Origin: Mycoplasmoides fastidiosum
Lineage (GTDB): Bacteria; Bacillota_I; Bacilli_A; Mycoplasmatales; Mycoplasmoidaceae
NCBI RefSeq assembly: GCF_024498275.1
Contig: NZ_CP101809.1
Coordinates: forward strand, 930,001-994,000
Direction: 5' to 3'
DNA: 64,000 nt
Made by a program: the position numbers and the translations under genes. The notes under the pieces were generated by a model. The model saw only the letters and a list, made by a program, of their open reading frames with translations. It did no database searches and was not told where the DNA came from. This document shows positions 10,744 to 21,284 of this stretch, in pieces. The number at the start of each line of letters is the position of its first letter. The stretch's first letter is position 1.

Positions 10744-10788
10744 AAATGACAATTTACCAATTATTTTTAAATTGGTAAATTGTCATTT
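10744..10788. terminator. Perfect 19-bp hairpin between tpiA and gpmI
   Basis: Arms 10744-10762 and 10770-10788 are exact reverse complements with a 7-base loop. On the minus strand it lies about 55 bases past the tpiA stop and a few bases before the gpmI ribosome site. It may terminate tpiA transcripts, act as an attenuator or processing site ahead of gpmI, or both; it lacks a long T run on the minus strand. Confidence 0.65.
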
Positions 10789-10844
10789 TGTTTTATATTT
10801 TTTTAGAAAAGATTAATAAAAATGACTCGTTAACCTTCATGAGA

Positions 10845-11630
10845 TTAATGAGATTTGGTAATGGATGCGGCTGGGACTTTTTCGGCCATTTTCAAAAAAT
10901 CAGCCGCATTTAAACTAGCCCCACCGACTAACGCACCATCAACATCAGCAAAGCCCAGTAGTTTGTCAACATTATCTAAGTTAACAGAACCACCATAAAG
11001 GATTAAGCTCTGGTTAGCACTAGCTTCAGTTCACATTGGAGCAATGATTTGGTGGCGAATGTGTTGGATGATTTGATTCACTTCATTAGGAGTAGGAGTT
11101 TTACCAGTGCCGATAGCTCAAACCGGTTCATAAGCGAAAATGATTTGCTGGTGTTGTTCGGGACTTAAATTTTTTAAAGCCGAAGTAATTTGTTCAAATA
11201 GCACCGCATAAGTTTGGTTGCTTTCGTATTCAGCTAAAGTTTCGCCAAAACAAAAGATCACTTTTAAACCAATCCCAGCTGCAGCTTGAACTTTGGCTGC
11301 AATAATTTCTAAATTGTCACCAAACAAACTACGACGTTCAGAATGACCAATTAAAGTCGCGTTAATGCCATCAGCTTTTAATTGTGCTGCAGACACTGAA
11401 CTTGTAAACGCGCCTGATGGTTGAAAATAAGCATCTTGCGCTGCTACGATGATGTCTTTGTGAACTAAATGGTTTTGCGCGGTTTTTAAGTGTAAAAAAG
11501 TTGGGGCAAATCCCAATACACAGTTAACATTTTGCTGGTTTCAGTGTTGATTTAAATGATCGACATAAGCAACTGTTTCGTTGTGGTTTTTGTTACATTT
11601 CCAGTTGCCTAATAATAATTTTTTTCGCAT
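10845..11630 (-). CDS. tpiA: Triosephosphate isomerase, 261 aa
   Basis: The TIM-barrel enzyme that interconverts dihydroxyacetone phosphate and glyceraldehyde 3-phosphate. All catalytic residues can be seen: Asn and Lys in LGNWKCNK (residues 7-14), His in LIGHSERR, Glu in [16 protein letters not shown], followed by the phosphate-binding loop ILYGGSVN and [10 protein letters not shown]. The W of AYEPVWA is a TGA codon at 11118-11120. ATG 11630 follows an AGGAT ribosome site. It precedes gpmI in the direction of transcription; a strong hairpin lies between them. Confidence 0.97.
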
Positions 11631-11736
11631 TTCTATCCTAAAAATATCAATATCACATAATTAATTCTTAATTTTAACACTTTAAATTAATCATTAAAAG
11701 AAATTTCCCGTTCCGAAATAATACTGGTGATAACCC

Positions 11737-13299
11737 CTAAATTAGTGGGAAAAAGAGCCGAATTCAGAAAGCACCAAATTTTTGCTTTCAACTGTTTCAA
11801 ATGTGTCGGTTTTCAAAACTAACCCTTTCGGATTTACTTAAACGAAAACAAAAAGCATCTAAATGATTTTGGGCCATTTTTTTAGAATAAATCAGCAGAA
11901 CTGATTCATAATTTAAGAAAAGGGAACGAAAGTCCCAGTTATAAGTCCCAGTATAAATCAATTCATCATCCACGACCATAATTTTTTCGTGATTAAACCC
12001 GAAGTATTCATAAATTTCCACCCCAGATTCTAGTAAGGTTTGGTAAAAAAACCGGTTCATGGTTAAAACTGGAAAAACATAATCGGGTTGTCGGGGCAGA
12101 ATTAACCGGATTTTAACTCCTGAGTCTGCTGCAATTTTTAAAGCATTAATAATTCCAATACTAGGGTAGAAATAAGGAGTGGCAATTTCAATTGATTTTT
12201 TGGAACGTAAAATTAATTGGTTTAAATTATTAACAAAAATTTTTTCATTAATGTCTGGACTTGATTCAGCAAACTGCATAATTGTGTTAGTAGGATCAGC
12301 AGTCTGGTGAATCTTGAAATACTTTTCGGGATTTTTAATTAAATCATCTTGGCTAATTAAATTATCACAATGGTATTTTCAATCATATGCGAACAATAAA
12401 TTAAAACTGTTGACAATCTTGCCTTCAATATAATAACAATAATCATTTAACGGAAAAATTTTGCCCGAAATTCCAAAATAGGAATCAGACAAATTAGTGC
12501 TCCCATAAACTGAATATTTATTGTCAACAATCAAGATTTTTTTATGACAACGAAAATTTAAGATCGATAAATTTTTTCAGTGACTAAACCCATTGAAATA
12601 ATAAATCTGAATCCCCCGTCGGCGGATGTCTAAAAGATCTTTTTTCTTTAAGGTGAAAAAAGATCCTAAATAATCAACAATAATCCGAACTTCAACTCCT
12701 TGAACCACTTTACGTTCTAAGGCTTCTACAATTGCATCCCAAACATAACCTGGTTCAATGATGTAATATTGCAGATGAATGAAATTTTCAGCTTTTTCAA
12801 TTGTAGCTAAAATTTTCGCCAAAATGTCTTGGGGTTTTAGTAATAACTGTACGTTATTACCTTTATAAATCGGACGACCACATGCTTCACGTAAATAGTC
12901 AAAAACTAGGGGAAAATTCTCGCCCATATTTGTTTTTAATTCTGTGGAGTCTTTATAATTTTCATGTTCTAAAAATTCAGCTGCATCAGCACGATACTCA
13001 ATTAAACTACGCCGTTGAATACCTGAAACTCCAAAGAAAATGAAAAAAATTTGACCCAAAATAGGGGTCACAATAATTCATAAAATTCATAACGATTTAA
13101 ATGATTCATACCGCTTGGAATTTAAAATGTAAATTGATAAAATGACTGAAACTAAATAGTTAAATAAAAATAAACTAAAAATTAAATAGTTGGATTGAGT
13201 AGTTGGACTGTAAATAGCCCCAAAAGAAAACACAATATAAATTGCAACTAAAGCAATGCCAGAAATAAAGCGAATTACTGATTTATTTTTACTAACCAT
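11737..13299 (-). CDS. cls: Cardiolipin synthase (phospholipase D family), 520 aa
   Basis: Two N-terminal membrane helices (within residues 10-33 and about 40-90, including a re-entrant ITPILGQIFFIFFG-type segment) are followed by two phospholipase D domains. Both HKD motifs are present: CHKKILIVDNKYSVYGSTN and NHEKIMVVDDELIYTGTYNW, the latter followed by DFRSLFLNYES as in cardiolipin synthases. The enzyme joins two phosphatidylglycerols into cardiolipin and glycerol at the membrane. Length is typical of the Cls family. TGA Trp codons interrupt the frame in standard-code reading at several points. It starts 15 bases after the potassium-channel stop and is probably cotranscribed with it. Confidence 0.92.
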
Positions 13300-13314
13300 T
13301 ATTCACCCAACCAG

Positions 13315-14415
13315 TTAGAGATCAATTTCCTCATCGGATTCTACTTTTTTGCCAATTTTTTTATAGTACCGTTTAACAGTGTTAATGTATTTATTATAAA
13401 TATTTACCATTAAAGTTGTTAATAATGAATAAAAACTAATTCCAAAAATTGACAGAAAAATAATCACAATTCGACCAGAAAAGGTTGTTGGAAAAACATC
13501 GCCATAGCCAATGGTAGTGATTGTTAAAAAACTTAATCAAAATGCATCAAAAAAATTATTGACTTTACGTTGACCTTTAAATTCTTCCAACTCTGCTGAA
13601 AAAATTGATGCGTTATAAACTAAGATGGCAAAAATAAACGTGATGAATAAAAAAGCAACAATCAGTAAAAAAATGAATTTCTTGTTTTTACGAATTACTA
13701 AAAAAAGAATTTGTCAGCGTTTATAGTTTTGGGAATAATTCATCAACAACCGAAACCCACTTAAAGATTTCAATAATAGAAAAATGGAGATAATGATGTA
13801 ATTATTTTTTTCAGTATTTCAACCAAAAATAACTGATAATAAAGCTAATAGTCATGATACCAAATCAATGACCATAAAAAAATTAAGAAAGTGTAATACT
13901 AAAGCCTTTCACAACCGAAACCGACCCTTGTAAAAACAATCTGAAAAAATTAACCGAAAAAAATAATCACTAGCAAAAATAAAAATTAGGACATAATTAT
14001 ATTTTAAAAAAGCTCCAAATTGATCATGGCTACTTAAATCAGTAACTAAGGGAGCAATATTTACTAAGGCTAATAGAACAAAAATTAAGTTATACCCAGT
14101 TCCAATTCACCAGCTAAGTTTACGATAATCTGTTTGGGGACCTAAAAATAATTTATAAAACTTATAACGGGCAGTTGAAAAAATATGTAAATTATGACTA
14201 ATGCGGGTTTCAATTTTTTGAACAAGAGACGAGTTATCACCCTGATTCTCATCATCGGTTTGATCAGTTGTTTCTGGTTCATCTGCTAAAAAATCAAACT
14301 CATCTGATTCGGGTTTTTCTGCAGGTTTATTAGATGAAAAAGCAACAGCATCAGTTGAAGGTTCTGATCCTGTTGCTTGAGATTTAGAAGAAGAAAAAAA
14401 CTTAAATTTAGCCAT
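13315..14415 (-). CDS. Voltage-gated-type potassium channel, 366 aa
   Basis: The selectivity filter TITTIGYGDVFP is plain near residues 303-314, preceded by a pore helix (FFDAFWLSFL) and followed by an inner helix (GRIVIIFLSIFGISFYSLL). Before it are several hydrophobic segments, giving a six-helix layout like Kv/Kch channels. One segment, FRLLMNYSQNYKRW, has positive residues and could be an S4-S5 region, though a regular S4 Arg ladder is not obvious. The first 80 residues are soluble and acidic (ESDEFDFLADEPETTDQTDD). No RCK domain follows the pore; the C-terminus is short. ATG 14415 was chosen; an in-frame TTG lies two codons upstream. Confidence 0.9.
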
Positions 14416-14439
14416 TAACAATCAAAACTCATCCCTTAA

Positions 14440-15339
14440 TTATTTGAAAGGATGAAGTAATTTTTCTTTTAAATTTAATTTCGGGAAAATTTTTTGCGGA
14501 ATTTTAATAATTAAGATAAATAACAACACTAAAACAACTGTATAACACGCAAACAAAATCATGTTGCGTCGGTTAATGAATTTTAACCGGTTTGCTAAAT
14601 AAGTTGCATCAACAACTTTATCCGCACCACCATAATAATTTTCAATTTGGGAAATACGCAACTTGATTAAAACATTAAACACAATTTGAATAACTAAAAA
14701 ACAAGTAGCAATAATTCCAACAATAATGACATAATTACGAAAACTATAAACTTCAATGAACCGATCGTTGGTTCCCAATTCCACAGCAATTAAATGTGCA
14801 GTGTAATTAATCGTGCGTTGTCCACCTACTAATCAGCTGTTTTTAATAAAGACAATAATATAAACCAGAATCACTGATAAAACTAAAGTTAAATAAACTG
14901 CTGCTGAAAATCATGCCAAGTTATTTTTGTAGCGAAACATGCTTACAAAAGTTCGTTTTACACAATTAGTTGGTTCGGTTGGAAAACGATTTTTGCAAGC
15001 ATGAAATTCTTTGCGAAAGCCAAAATAAGTAATTAAATTTAATAATCAAGTTCAAACTAATAATAAATAAGCTGGCGTTGCTGGAATAATAATTGGTCAA
15101 AAGGCCCAATTAACACCCCAATGCAAATAACCCGAATCAACAGCTGGAACAAAAACAGCTAATAGAAATAATAGATAAACAATCGAAGCGCCCACCGCCA
15201 TAACTGTGAAAAAAATCATGCTCGCCACAGCCCAGTGATAGGAGTTTCGATAAAAATGAGGCGCGAACCCAACGGGTTCATAAAAATTAGCTTCGGTGGT
15301 ATTCACCTGCCCCGTCGTCACAAGTGAACGGGTATTCAT
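14440..15339 (-). CDS. Multi-span membrane protein, 299 aa, unknown
   Basis: Frame from ATG 15339 to TAA 14440 with many TGA Trp codons. At least six hydrophobic segments are visible, including VASMIFFTVMAVGASIVYLL, a Trp-rich stretch around FWPIIIPATPAYLLLVW, AVYLTLVLSVILVYIIVFI, YVIIVGIIATCFLVIQIVF and ILFACYTVVLVLLFILIIKI. The C-terminus is lysine-rich and cytoplasmic by the positive-inside rule. It is immediately upstream of the potassium channel gene (24 bases), suggesting shared transcription, but I recognise no transporter motif. Confidence 0.75.
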
Positions 15340-15385
15340 AGTTTGGCATTAGTTTCCTTTTTATCAACCATTCAACAAAAAGAGA

Positions 15386-16036
15386 TTACTGCTGCGCGAA
15401 AACTTTCATGCGGCGTTTGATCTTATCCCAAGGATAATTAATCCGCGTTGCGATTTCATGCGCGATTGCTGGATCTAATAATTTTTCAACCACAGTAAAC
15501 GCTAAGTCAAATGCATTACCCGCTGCTTGAGCAGTGATTAAATTGTTTTCTACTCAAACAGGTTCATTAACCCAAGATTCTTCAAAATTTCGTAATAAAT
15601 TTTTGTCGTTAAACGAAGTAAACTTGGTAGCTCGAAATTTAGGGTCTTCAATTAATGAAAAATAAACAACTGGAGAAGCACACATTCCAATCAGCCACTT
15701 ATTTTTTTCTGAGGCAAATCGTTTGATTGCTTCATGAAGTTTGGATTCACCAATATTTTTTTGAGTAGCTGGAGGAATTAAGAAACGCTCATATCCTGGA
15801 CCACCAGGTAGATAAATTGCATCATACTGATTAAAATTAGTGTTATTAAGGTGTGAGTTAGCCGAAACTTTCACTCCTGAATAAGCTAAAGTGAAACCAT
15901 TGCGTAATTCGCAAACAATGATATCGACCAAGATTCCTGCACGTTTTCAAATGTCAACAGGAATGAATAACTCCATATCTTCAACTTGATTTACCGTCAT
16001 GACAGCAATTCTTATTGTGTGTTTTTTAGTTCGCAT
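15386..16036 (-). CDS. DJ-1/PfpI family protein, 216 aa
   Basis: The alpha/beta flavodoxin-like fold of the DJ-1/PfpI superfamily is indicated by IRIAVMTVNQVEDMELFIPVD at the start, the AIYLPGGPGYERF strand-loop, and the nucleophile elbow WLIGMCASPVVY with Cys near residue 120. The Glu near the N-terminus (VEDMELF) matches the residue that pairs with that Cys in DJ-1 relatives. Members act as deglycase-like, chaperone or protease-like stress proteins; the activity here is not known. An AAGGAG ribosome site stands directly before ATG 16036. It is the last minus-strand gene before the plus-strand lipoprotein array. Confidence 0.88.
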
Positions 16037-16515
16037 AGACTCCTTAATATTCAAGATTAAGATAAAACACCTTAAAGCCTAATTATAAATATGGTAATTA
16101 TACCACATAAACAGAACGCCCAATTTGCCCTCAAGCCGTTTAGGCCTATAAAAACTAGTAAAAAACGGTTGTTTCATTCTAAAATTACTCCCCCAAATTT
16201 GCCAAACCAGTTAAGTGTTTAACTCTCTAATATACATTATTTTTATGAATTTGAACAAAAAATATCATAATTAATTCTAAACAGGAGCACAAAAGAATAC
16301 ATCTTATTTATTTAATGAGAAATGCAATTTTAAACACAAATTCGTTTTTAGTCGTACCAAATGTTTTAAAAATCAATTCTGTTTTAAAAATTTGGTGAAA
16401 AATTCAAAAAATTTTTAGTAATATTAATCGAGATGAAGTTTAATTTTTTCTTCATACTTTTGAGTTGATAAAACTGTTTTGATTTTTTTATTAAAATAAC
16501 GGATTAATCAGTTGA
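16037..16515. other. Divergent intergenic region before the lipoprotein array
   Basis: About 480 bases without a convincing gene. It must hold promoters for the DJ-1 gene (leftward) and for L1 (rightward). Unlike most L-gene spacers it has no TTATCCCCA nonamer and no poly-A tract. A 42-codon ORF (16315-16443) and a small hairpin (GATGAAG with CTTCAT, about 16431-16456) are the only structures seen. Confidence 0.5.
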
Positions 16516-18659
16516 ATGAACAAATTAAAATTGCATAAATTATCCCGCAAGTGATTAATCCTTTCGGGTTTAGTAATTGGTGCTAATTTTGTTTTAGCCG
16601 CTTGTGCGCGTTTACCTCAAACAACCATTACTGGTCCTGTACAACCTCAACAGCTCCAAGATCCTGTTGACAATGAACCCTTAGTTCTTCCGCCTCCTCC
16701 CCTTGCTCTTCAACCTGATGATCAAGTTCCTTCTGTTACTACAGAACAAATTCAAGCCGTCAAAACTCTATTGCAAGAACATATTGTTCGCAAGGTGTTT
16801 GCTGATAACGTCATTAAATTAGCTGGCCAAACTGATACAACTAACTCTAAAGAAGGTTATATTCGCCAACAATTAAAAGTTGTAGGTCAAGTGGGAGAAT
16901 TAAATAATAATGATGTTAACGGTTCAATTAACACTTTAGGCAGACCAGATGATGCTGCTTCCAGTACTGCTAATTCCAGTATTTTAGCTTTACTAAAATT
17001 TTTAATTAATCAAGCCAAAAATAACACAGCACAACCAACAACTAGTGCAACTTTAACTAAATTGCACACCCTAACTCGTTCGTTTGTGCGGGCTTTAGAT
17101 CGATTACCAAAAAAACTAACAACCGTTTAGCTGTTCCTGAACAAGCATTGAATGTGGCAGTTTTAAGTTTTGTACAATCGACTTCAGAAAATAGCCAGTT
17201 TAACTTACAAAATTTATTAGCAGCAATCAATCGGTACCAATCTAGCTTAAACTCTATTAATCATGATTTGCGCATCATTAGTGGAGTAGTTTTAAATTTT
17301 GAGGATTTAATTAGTCAACTAAAAGATCTAAGTAATACTGATGCTAGTTTTGCTTCGGCTAATAAAGAAACTTTGGATCATCTTTTTAGCAAAGTTGATA
17401 AAAATCTTTACGGACGCAAAGGCAGTGATTTATCAACCCCTGTACCTAATGACGATCCCAAATTACATGAGTGATTGTTTGGCAATGTTCCTGCAAATTT
17501 AAACGATCAGACTTTAACTACTGGTATTTACAAAGTATTACTGAAATACACCCAACAAGCTGGAGCTTGACAAGAAATTTTAAGAGCAATTAAAATTTTA
17601 ACTTTTAACCAAAGTCTGCTCGATAATAATCCTGTTGCTGTGCAATTATTAGCTAATGGTATAAATACTGATGTTTCCCAAGAAATTGAAATATTACAAA
17701 ATATTGAAAAAGATCCTGAAACTAATTTGGTTCAAGTTTTAGAAAAACAAACTACTAATCAAGCTAGTGTTAAAAGCGTTATTGAAAACCTTTTAACTGG
17801 GACTGAAGAATATAACAAATATTTACTTTCTCATGGAGATACTCCGGCTCGAATGTATGTTGATTTAACTTCGTTAAAATACCAATTTTATTATGGAGGC
17901 GGCGACTTTAATAAAGTTAATGATTTAGCCCAAGCAATTCAAAGTCTGAATGATAAATATGATCAATTTTATAGATTGTGAAATGAATTAAAATCTAGTT
18001 TATTTGTTGTTGATGAAGACAAAACAATTCATCTCAAATTAATTGGTCAAGCTACCTGAATTAATAAAAAAATTAATAATGCTAAAAGTTATGCTGAATT
18101 AATTGAAATTAAAGGATTAGTAGAATACCTGAAAGACGCTATTGTGAAAATAACAGAAGCAGTTAGTGAAACTACTCCGCTAATGAAATTGTTGCGAAGC
18201 ATCATTGATGATATTCAAAATAAAAATAGCCGTTTTTCCCAAGTTCTAGAAACTTTTGCAACAACCAACGATTGATCAACATCAAGTCATATGCATTTGA
18301 GTGATGGAACTAGTGTTACTTTATATGACTTTGCAAAATCCATTGCCCATAAAGATAGTAATGGTCAAACTTCTGGATACGTTTATGATTTCTTGATAAA
18401 AAAAGTGAAAAATACAACCAACCAAGTTGGCCAAACTTTACAAACCACTTTTACTGAATTATGAGATAAATTAAAACAATTAAAATTGAATTCCACTGAT
18501 CAGGATCTCACAACAACGTTGCCTTTAGGTAAAGTTTTAGAATTAATTCAAAATCAATTTGATTCAAAAATTGATTATGAAATTGATCCTTTAAACACCC
18601 AACTAGCATTAGAATTTAATAATGGGAATGTTGTGAAAAAAGCCAAAAATCCTAAATAA
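16516..18659 (+). pseudogene. L1: divergent lipoprotein of the array, broken by a frameshift at an A7 run
   Basis: ATG 16516 opens a lipoprotein signal (Cys30 in FVLAACARL) and a proline-rich linker, then stops at TAG 17128. Homologous coding continues in the preceding frame to TAA 18659 (about 714 codons in all). The switch point is the A7 run at 17109-17115; eight A would restore one frame. The continuation has family landmarks such as LTFNQSLLDNNP, GYVYDF and LALEFNNGN. It is the most divergent member, ends KKAKNPK rather than DPENH, and has no poly-A promoter. It may be a dead gene, a coding-region phase switch, or a slippage site (A AAA AAA); an assembly or sequencing error at the homopolymer cannot be excluded. 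Confidence 0.8.
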
Positions 18660-18685
18660 TTCATTCTCATTTTGTAAATATTATT

Positions 18686-18720
18686 AAACCAATCAAATTA
18701 AATATTTGATTGGTTTTTTG
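18686..18720 (+). terminator. L1 terminator
   Basis: Stem AAACCAATCAAA with TTTGATTGGTTT followed by T6, 27 bases after the stop. Confidence 0.85.
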
Positions 18721-18758
18721 TTGTTAATTTTTGCATGAATAATTTACAACTTAAAAAG

Positions 18759-18880
18759 TTATTCCCATTGTTTTTATTCAACTTAAACCAAAAAAAGCCC
18801 TTGACTAAAATTGAATACGTTCAATCCTAAAAAAGATTGAGCATAGAAATTATTTTTAGATAATTAAGGATGAAAACTTA
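18759..18880 (+). promoter_or_regulatory. L2 promoter cassette, poly-A = 7
   Basis: Nonamer variant TTATTCCCA 18759-18767, 22-base spacer, A7 at 18790-18796, -10 TAAAAT 18806-18811, leader hairpin 18819-18842 (8 bp with one G-U), AAGGA at 18866-18870. It has the shortest A tract of the set and drives a pseudogene. Confidence 0.75.
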
Positions 18881-20951
18881 ATGAAGAAATTCAATTTATT
18901 CAAAAAGAATAAACTGTGATTAGCCAGTTTAGGTGCTGCTACCACGGGTAGTTTGGTACTTGCGGCTTGTGCTAGTCAAACCTAAACTCCCAATGATAAT
19001 GCTGGTAATAGTAATAACCAAAATAATAACCCAGGCGCTGAAACTCCAAAAGAACCGGTTGTTCCACCTGCTCCAGTTATTCCTGAAATTAAAGTAGCAA
19101 CTGCTGGTCAAAAAGCATTAGCCAACGCAGTGTTGGCAAATTTAGGGGTCCAAAAAGTTTTGTAAGCTAAAGTACAGACAAATCAAAAAACAATTATTGA
19201 TCACATTAAAATTGTAAATTTAATTGATACTTTTAACCAAACAACAATAGCTGAATCCATTAAAAACTTAGGTAAGCCAGAAGATGCTGCTGCTGAAGCA
19301 ATTACTTCAACTGTTAATGCTTTAATCAAAACATTAGAAAATAATGTAGCAAGTGCCACTGATGACGTTGTGCCAACTGGCGAAAAAGAAAATTTCACTC
19401 GAGCATTAACTAAAGTTAAAACCGATGCGGCTAATTTATTAGCAAGCTTAAATGATTTACCTAAACAAAACACTAAGGTGTTAGAAGGTTTGCAAACTAA
19501 GTTTATTACTGCTTTAACCAAATTTATTAGTGCAACTGGCACTGAAGTAACTATCAAGTTAACTGCTTTAGTTACTGCTAAAAATAATTATGAAGCTGGT
19601 GTTAAAAAAGTAGCTGAAAAATTAATTATTGCTGAACAAAAAGCTTTTGTGTTAGATAGTGCAACTTCAGCATTATCTAATTATGTGAATACTAAAGTAG
19701 CTACTTTTTTAACTGTAGGTAATGATAAAAACAAGCACACTATAACCCTAAATAATTTAGTAAATCAAGTCCGCACTGGAGTGTTAGGAACATTAGGTTT
19801 TAATATTTGAGCCGCGGGAAATATTAAGACTGAAGAAGCAAAAAGAAATTTGCCAACTGGTATTAACGAAAATACTGCAACCACTCAACTATATACCATT
19901 ATTGCTGGTTTAGCAGATCAAGAAGCTGCTTGAAACACAGTGAACAGTGCCTTAAAATCTTTAACTTGCCACCAAAGCTTATTAACTAAAACTGACAGTG
20001 CCATTAATTTATTGGTTTTACATGTTGAACAAGCAATGCCAGTTGATACAGCACGGTTAAATGCTTATTTAGTTTATGACCAATCCAATATTGTGAAATT
20101 ACTACAAGCAACTTAGTGGTGCAAATGTGATTGTGACAATTAGTAATATCGCTAATAGTTTAGCTAATTGTGCAAAATATTTAGTGGCTGGTGTTAATGC
20201 TCAAGCTAAATTGGTGAAAAATTTAGATGATTTGTCCAAAGAAGTTGCTACTGATACAGATAAAAAAACAGCTGTTGATGCATTAAAAACAACAGCCCAA
20301 GGACTAGTAACTAAATTTGCTGAATTCAAAACCGAATGAGACAAAACTAAAGTTGCTGAATTATTATGAAATAAAAATGAATCAACAACCGTTTATCCCT
20401 TATTAGTTCAAGCAACTGGATTAAATCAAGCAATTGGTATAACTAAAGATTTTGGTGATGTCACCCAGGTTGTTGAAAATGTAGAAACTTTAGCATCGAC
20501 TATTAATCAAATTACCACTGCACTTGATGCTAAAGTAGGCGAACAAAATAATCCGTTATTCACAAAATTAACTGCGATTATAAACGATATTAAAACCACT
20601 ACAGGTACTACATTTGGTAAAACTTTAGCGGATTTTGTGACTAAAACATTCATGACCGGTAAAGATAAAGCCGATGCAATGGCCACTTCCACTAAAGCCG
20701 GCTATGTTTACACTGATTTAGTTCAAGGTAAAACACGAAGTGATGAGACCCCAGCTAATTTAACTTTTGAACAATTAGACACTGGGTTAAAAAATTTACA
20801 AGCTGGAAATAACAAACAGTTAACTAAAATTGCTAATTTATTAAACAATCAATTGCACCCTAACCAAAGTAGTCAAACCTTTGCTCAAACCCGACATTTA
20901 GTCGATTTATTCAATAATGGTAATGTTTTAGCTGATTCTGAAAATCATTAG
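18881..20951 (+). pseudogene. L2: lipoprotein pseudogene (two nonsense codons, one frameshift)
   Basis: The signal peptide is intact (TTGSLVLAACASQT) but is followed at codon 35 by TAA (18983-18985) where related genes have CAG or CAA. A second TAA at 19163-19165 replaces the CAA seen in L10 (...QKVLQ). A third lesion is one extra T near 20114: removing it restores ATSGANVIVTISNIANS and the frame to TAG 20951. Both nonsense changes are C-to-T. The closest intact relative is L10, with which it shares the linker (NNQNN, PKEPVVP) and the C-terminus ending DSENH. With three lesions it cannot be rescued by one slippage event, so it is a decayed copy that could still donate sequence by recombination. 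Confidence 0.92.
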
Positions 20952-20994
20952 GAAATTTATATTGAATCCCTAATCATCCTTCTCTAAAAAATAC

Positions 20995-21026
20995 AAGAAC
21001 CAGAATTTTTTCTGGTTCTTTTTTAG
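20995..21026 (+). terminator. L2 terminator
   Basis: AGAACCAGAA paired with TTCTGGTTCT, followed by T6. The core differs from the common AACCAATCAAA type but recurs after L16. Confidence 0.85.
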
Positions 21027-21229
21027 GTAATAAGAAAATTATTAATGCAAATATCCATCTTTTAATTCTTATGAACAAGATCATTAATACAAATCGAATT
21101 ACTTCATTTATTGAAATTATTGAGACTGAAATAAAGAAATAAGAATTAATTTTGTTATTTTTTGGGATATTTGAGCGTTTTTTACCCCTTTTTAAGTTCT
21201 TTGTTATAACAAAAAGAAAAAAGGAGTGC

Positions 21230-21284
21230 TGTTTTTTATATAATTTATTCTACTTATAGAAAGATTTATTTTTAATTTACTTAT
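21230..21284 (+). promoter_or_regulatory. L3 promoter, without the nonamer/poly-A cassette
   Basis: A TATAAT-type box (within TTTTATATAATTTA, about 21236-21244) is followed by a small hairpin TTCTA-CTTA-TAGAA and the same AGATTTATTTTTA leader wording used by the other genes. Upstream A tracts are short and interrupted (A5 G A6), and no TTATCCCCA is seen. Confidence 0.5.

Noticed and set aside
11660-11700. Possible terminator after cls (TTAATTT with AAATTAA)
   Set aside because: Only a 7-bp A/T stem without a clear T run; too weak to call.
16315-16443. 42-codon ORF with a GGAG-like site upstream in the spacer before L1
   Set aside because: The ribosome-site spacing is too long (about 30 bases), and an open frame of this length is expected by chance in AT-rich DNA with TGA as Trp.
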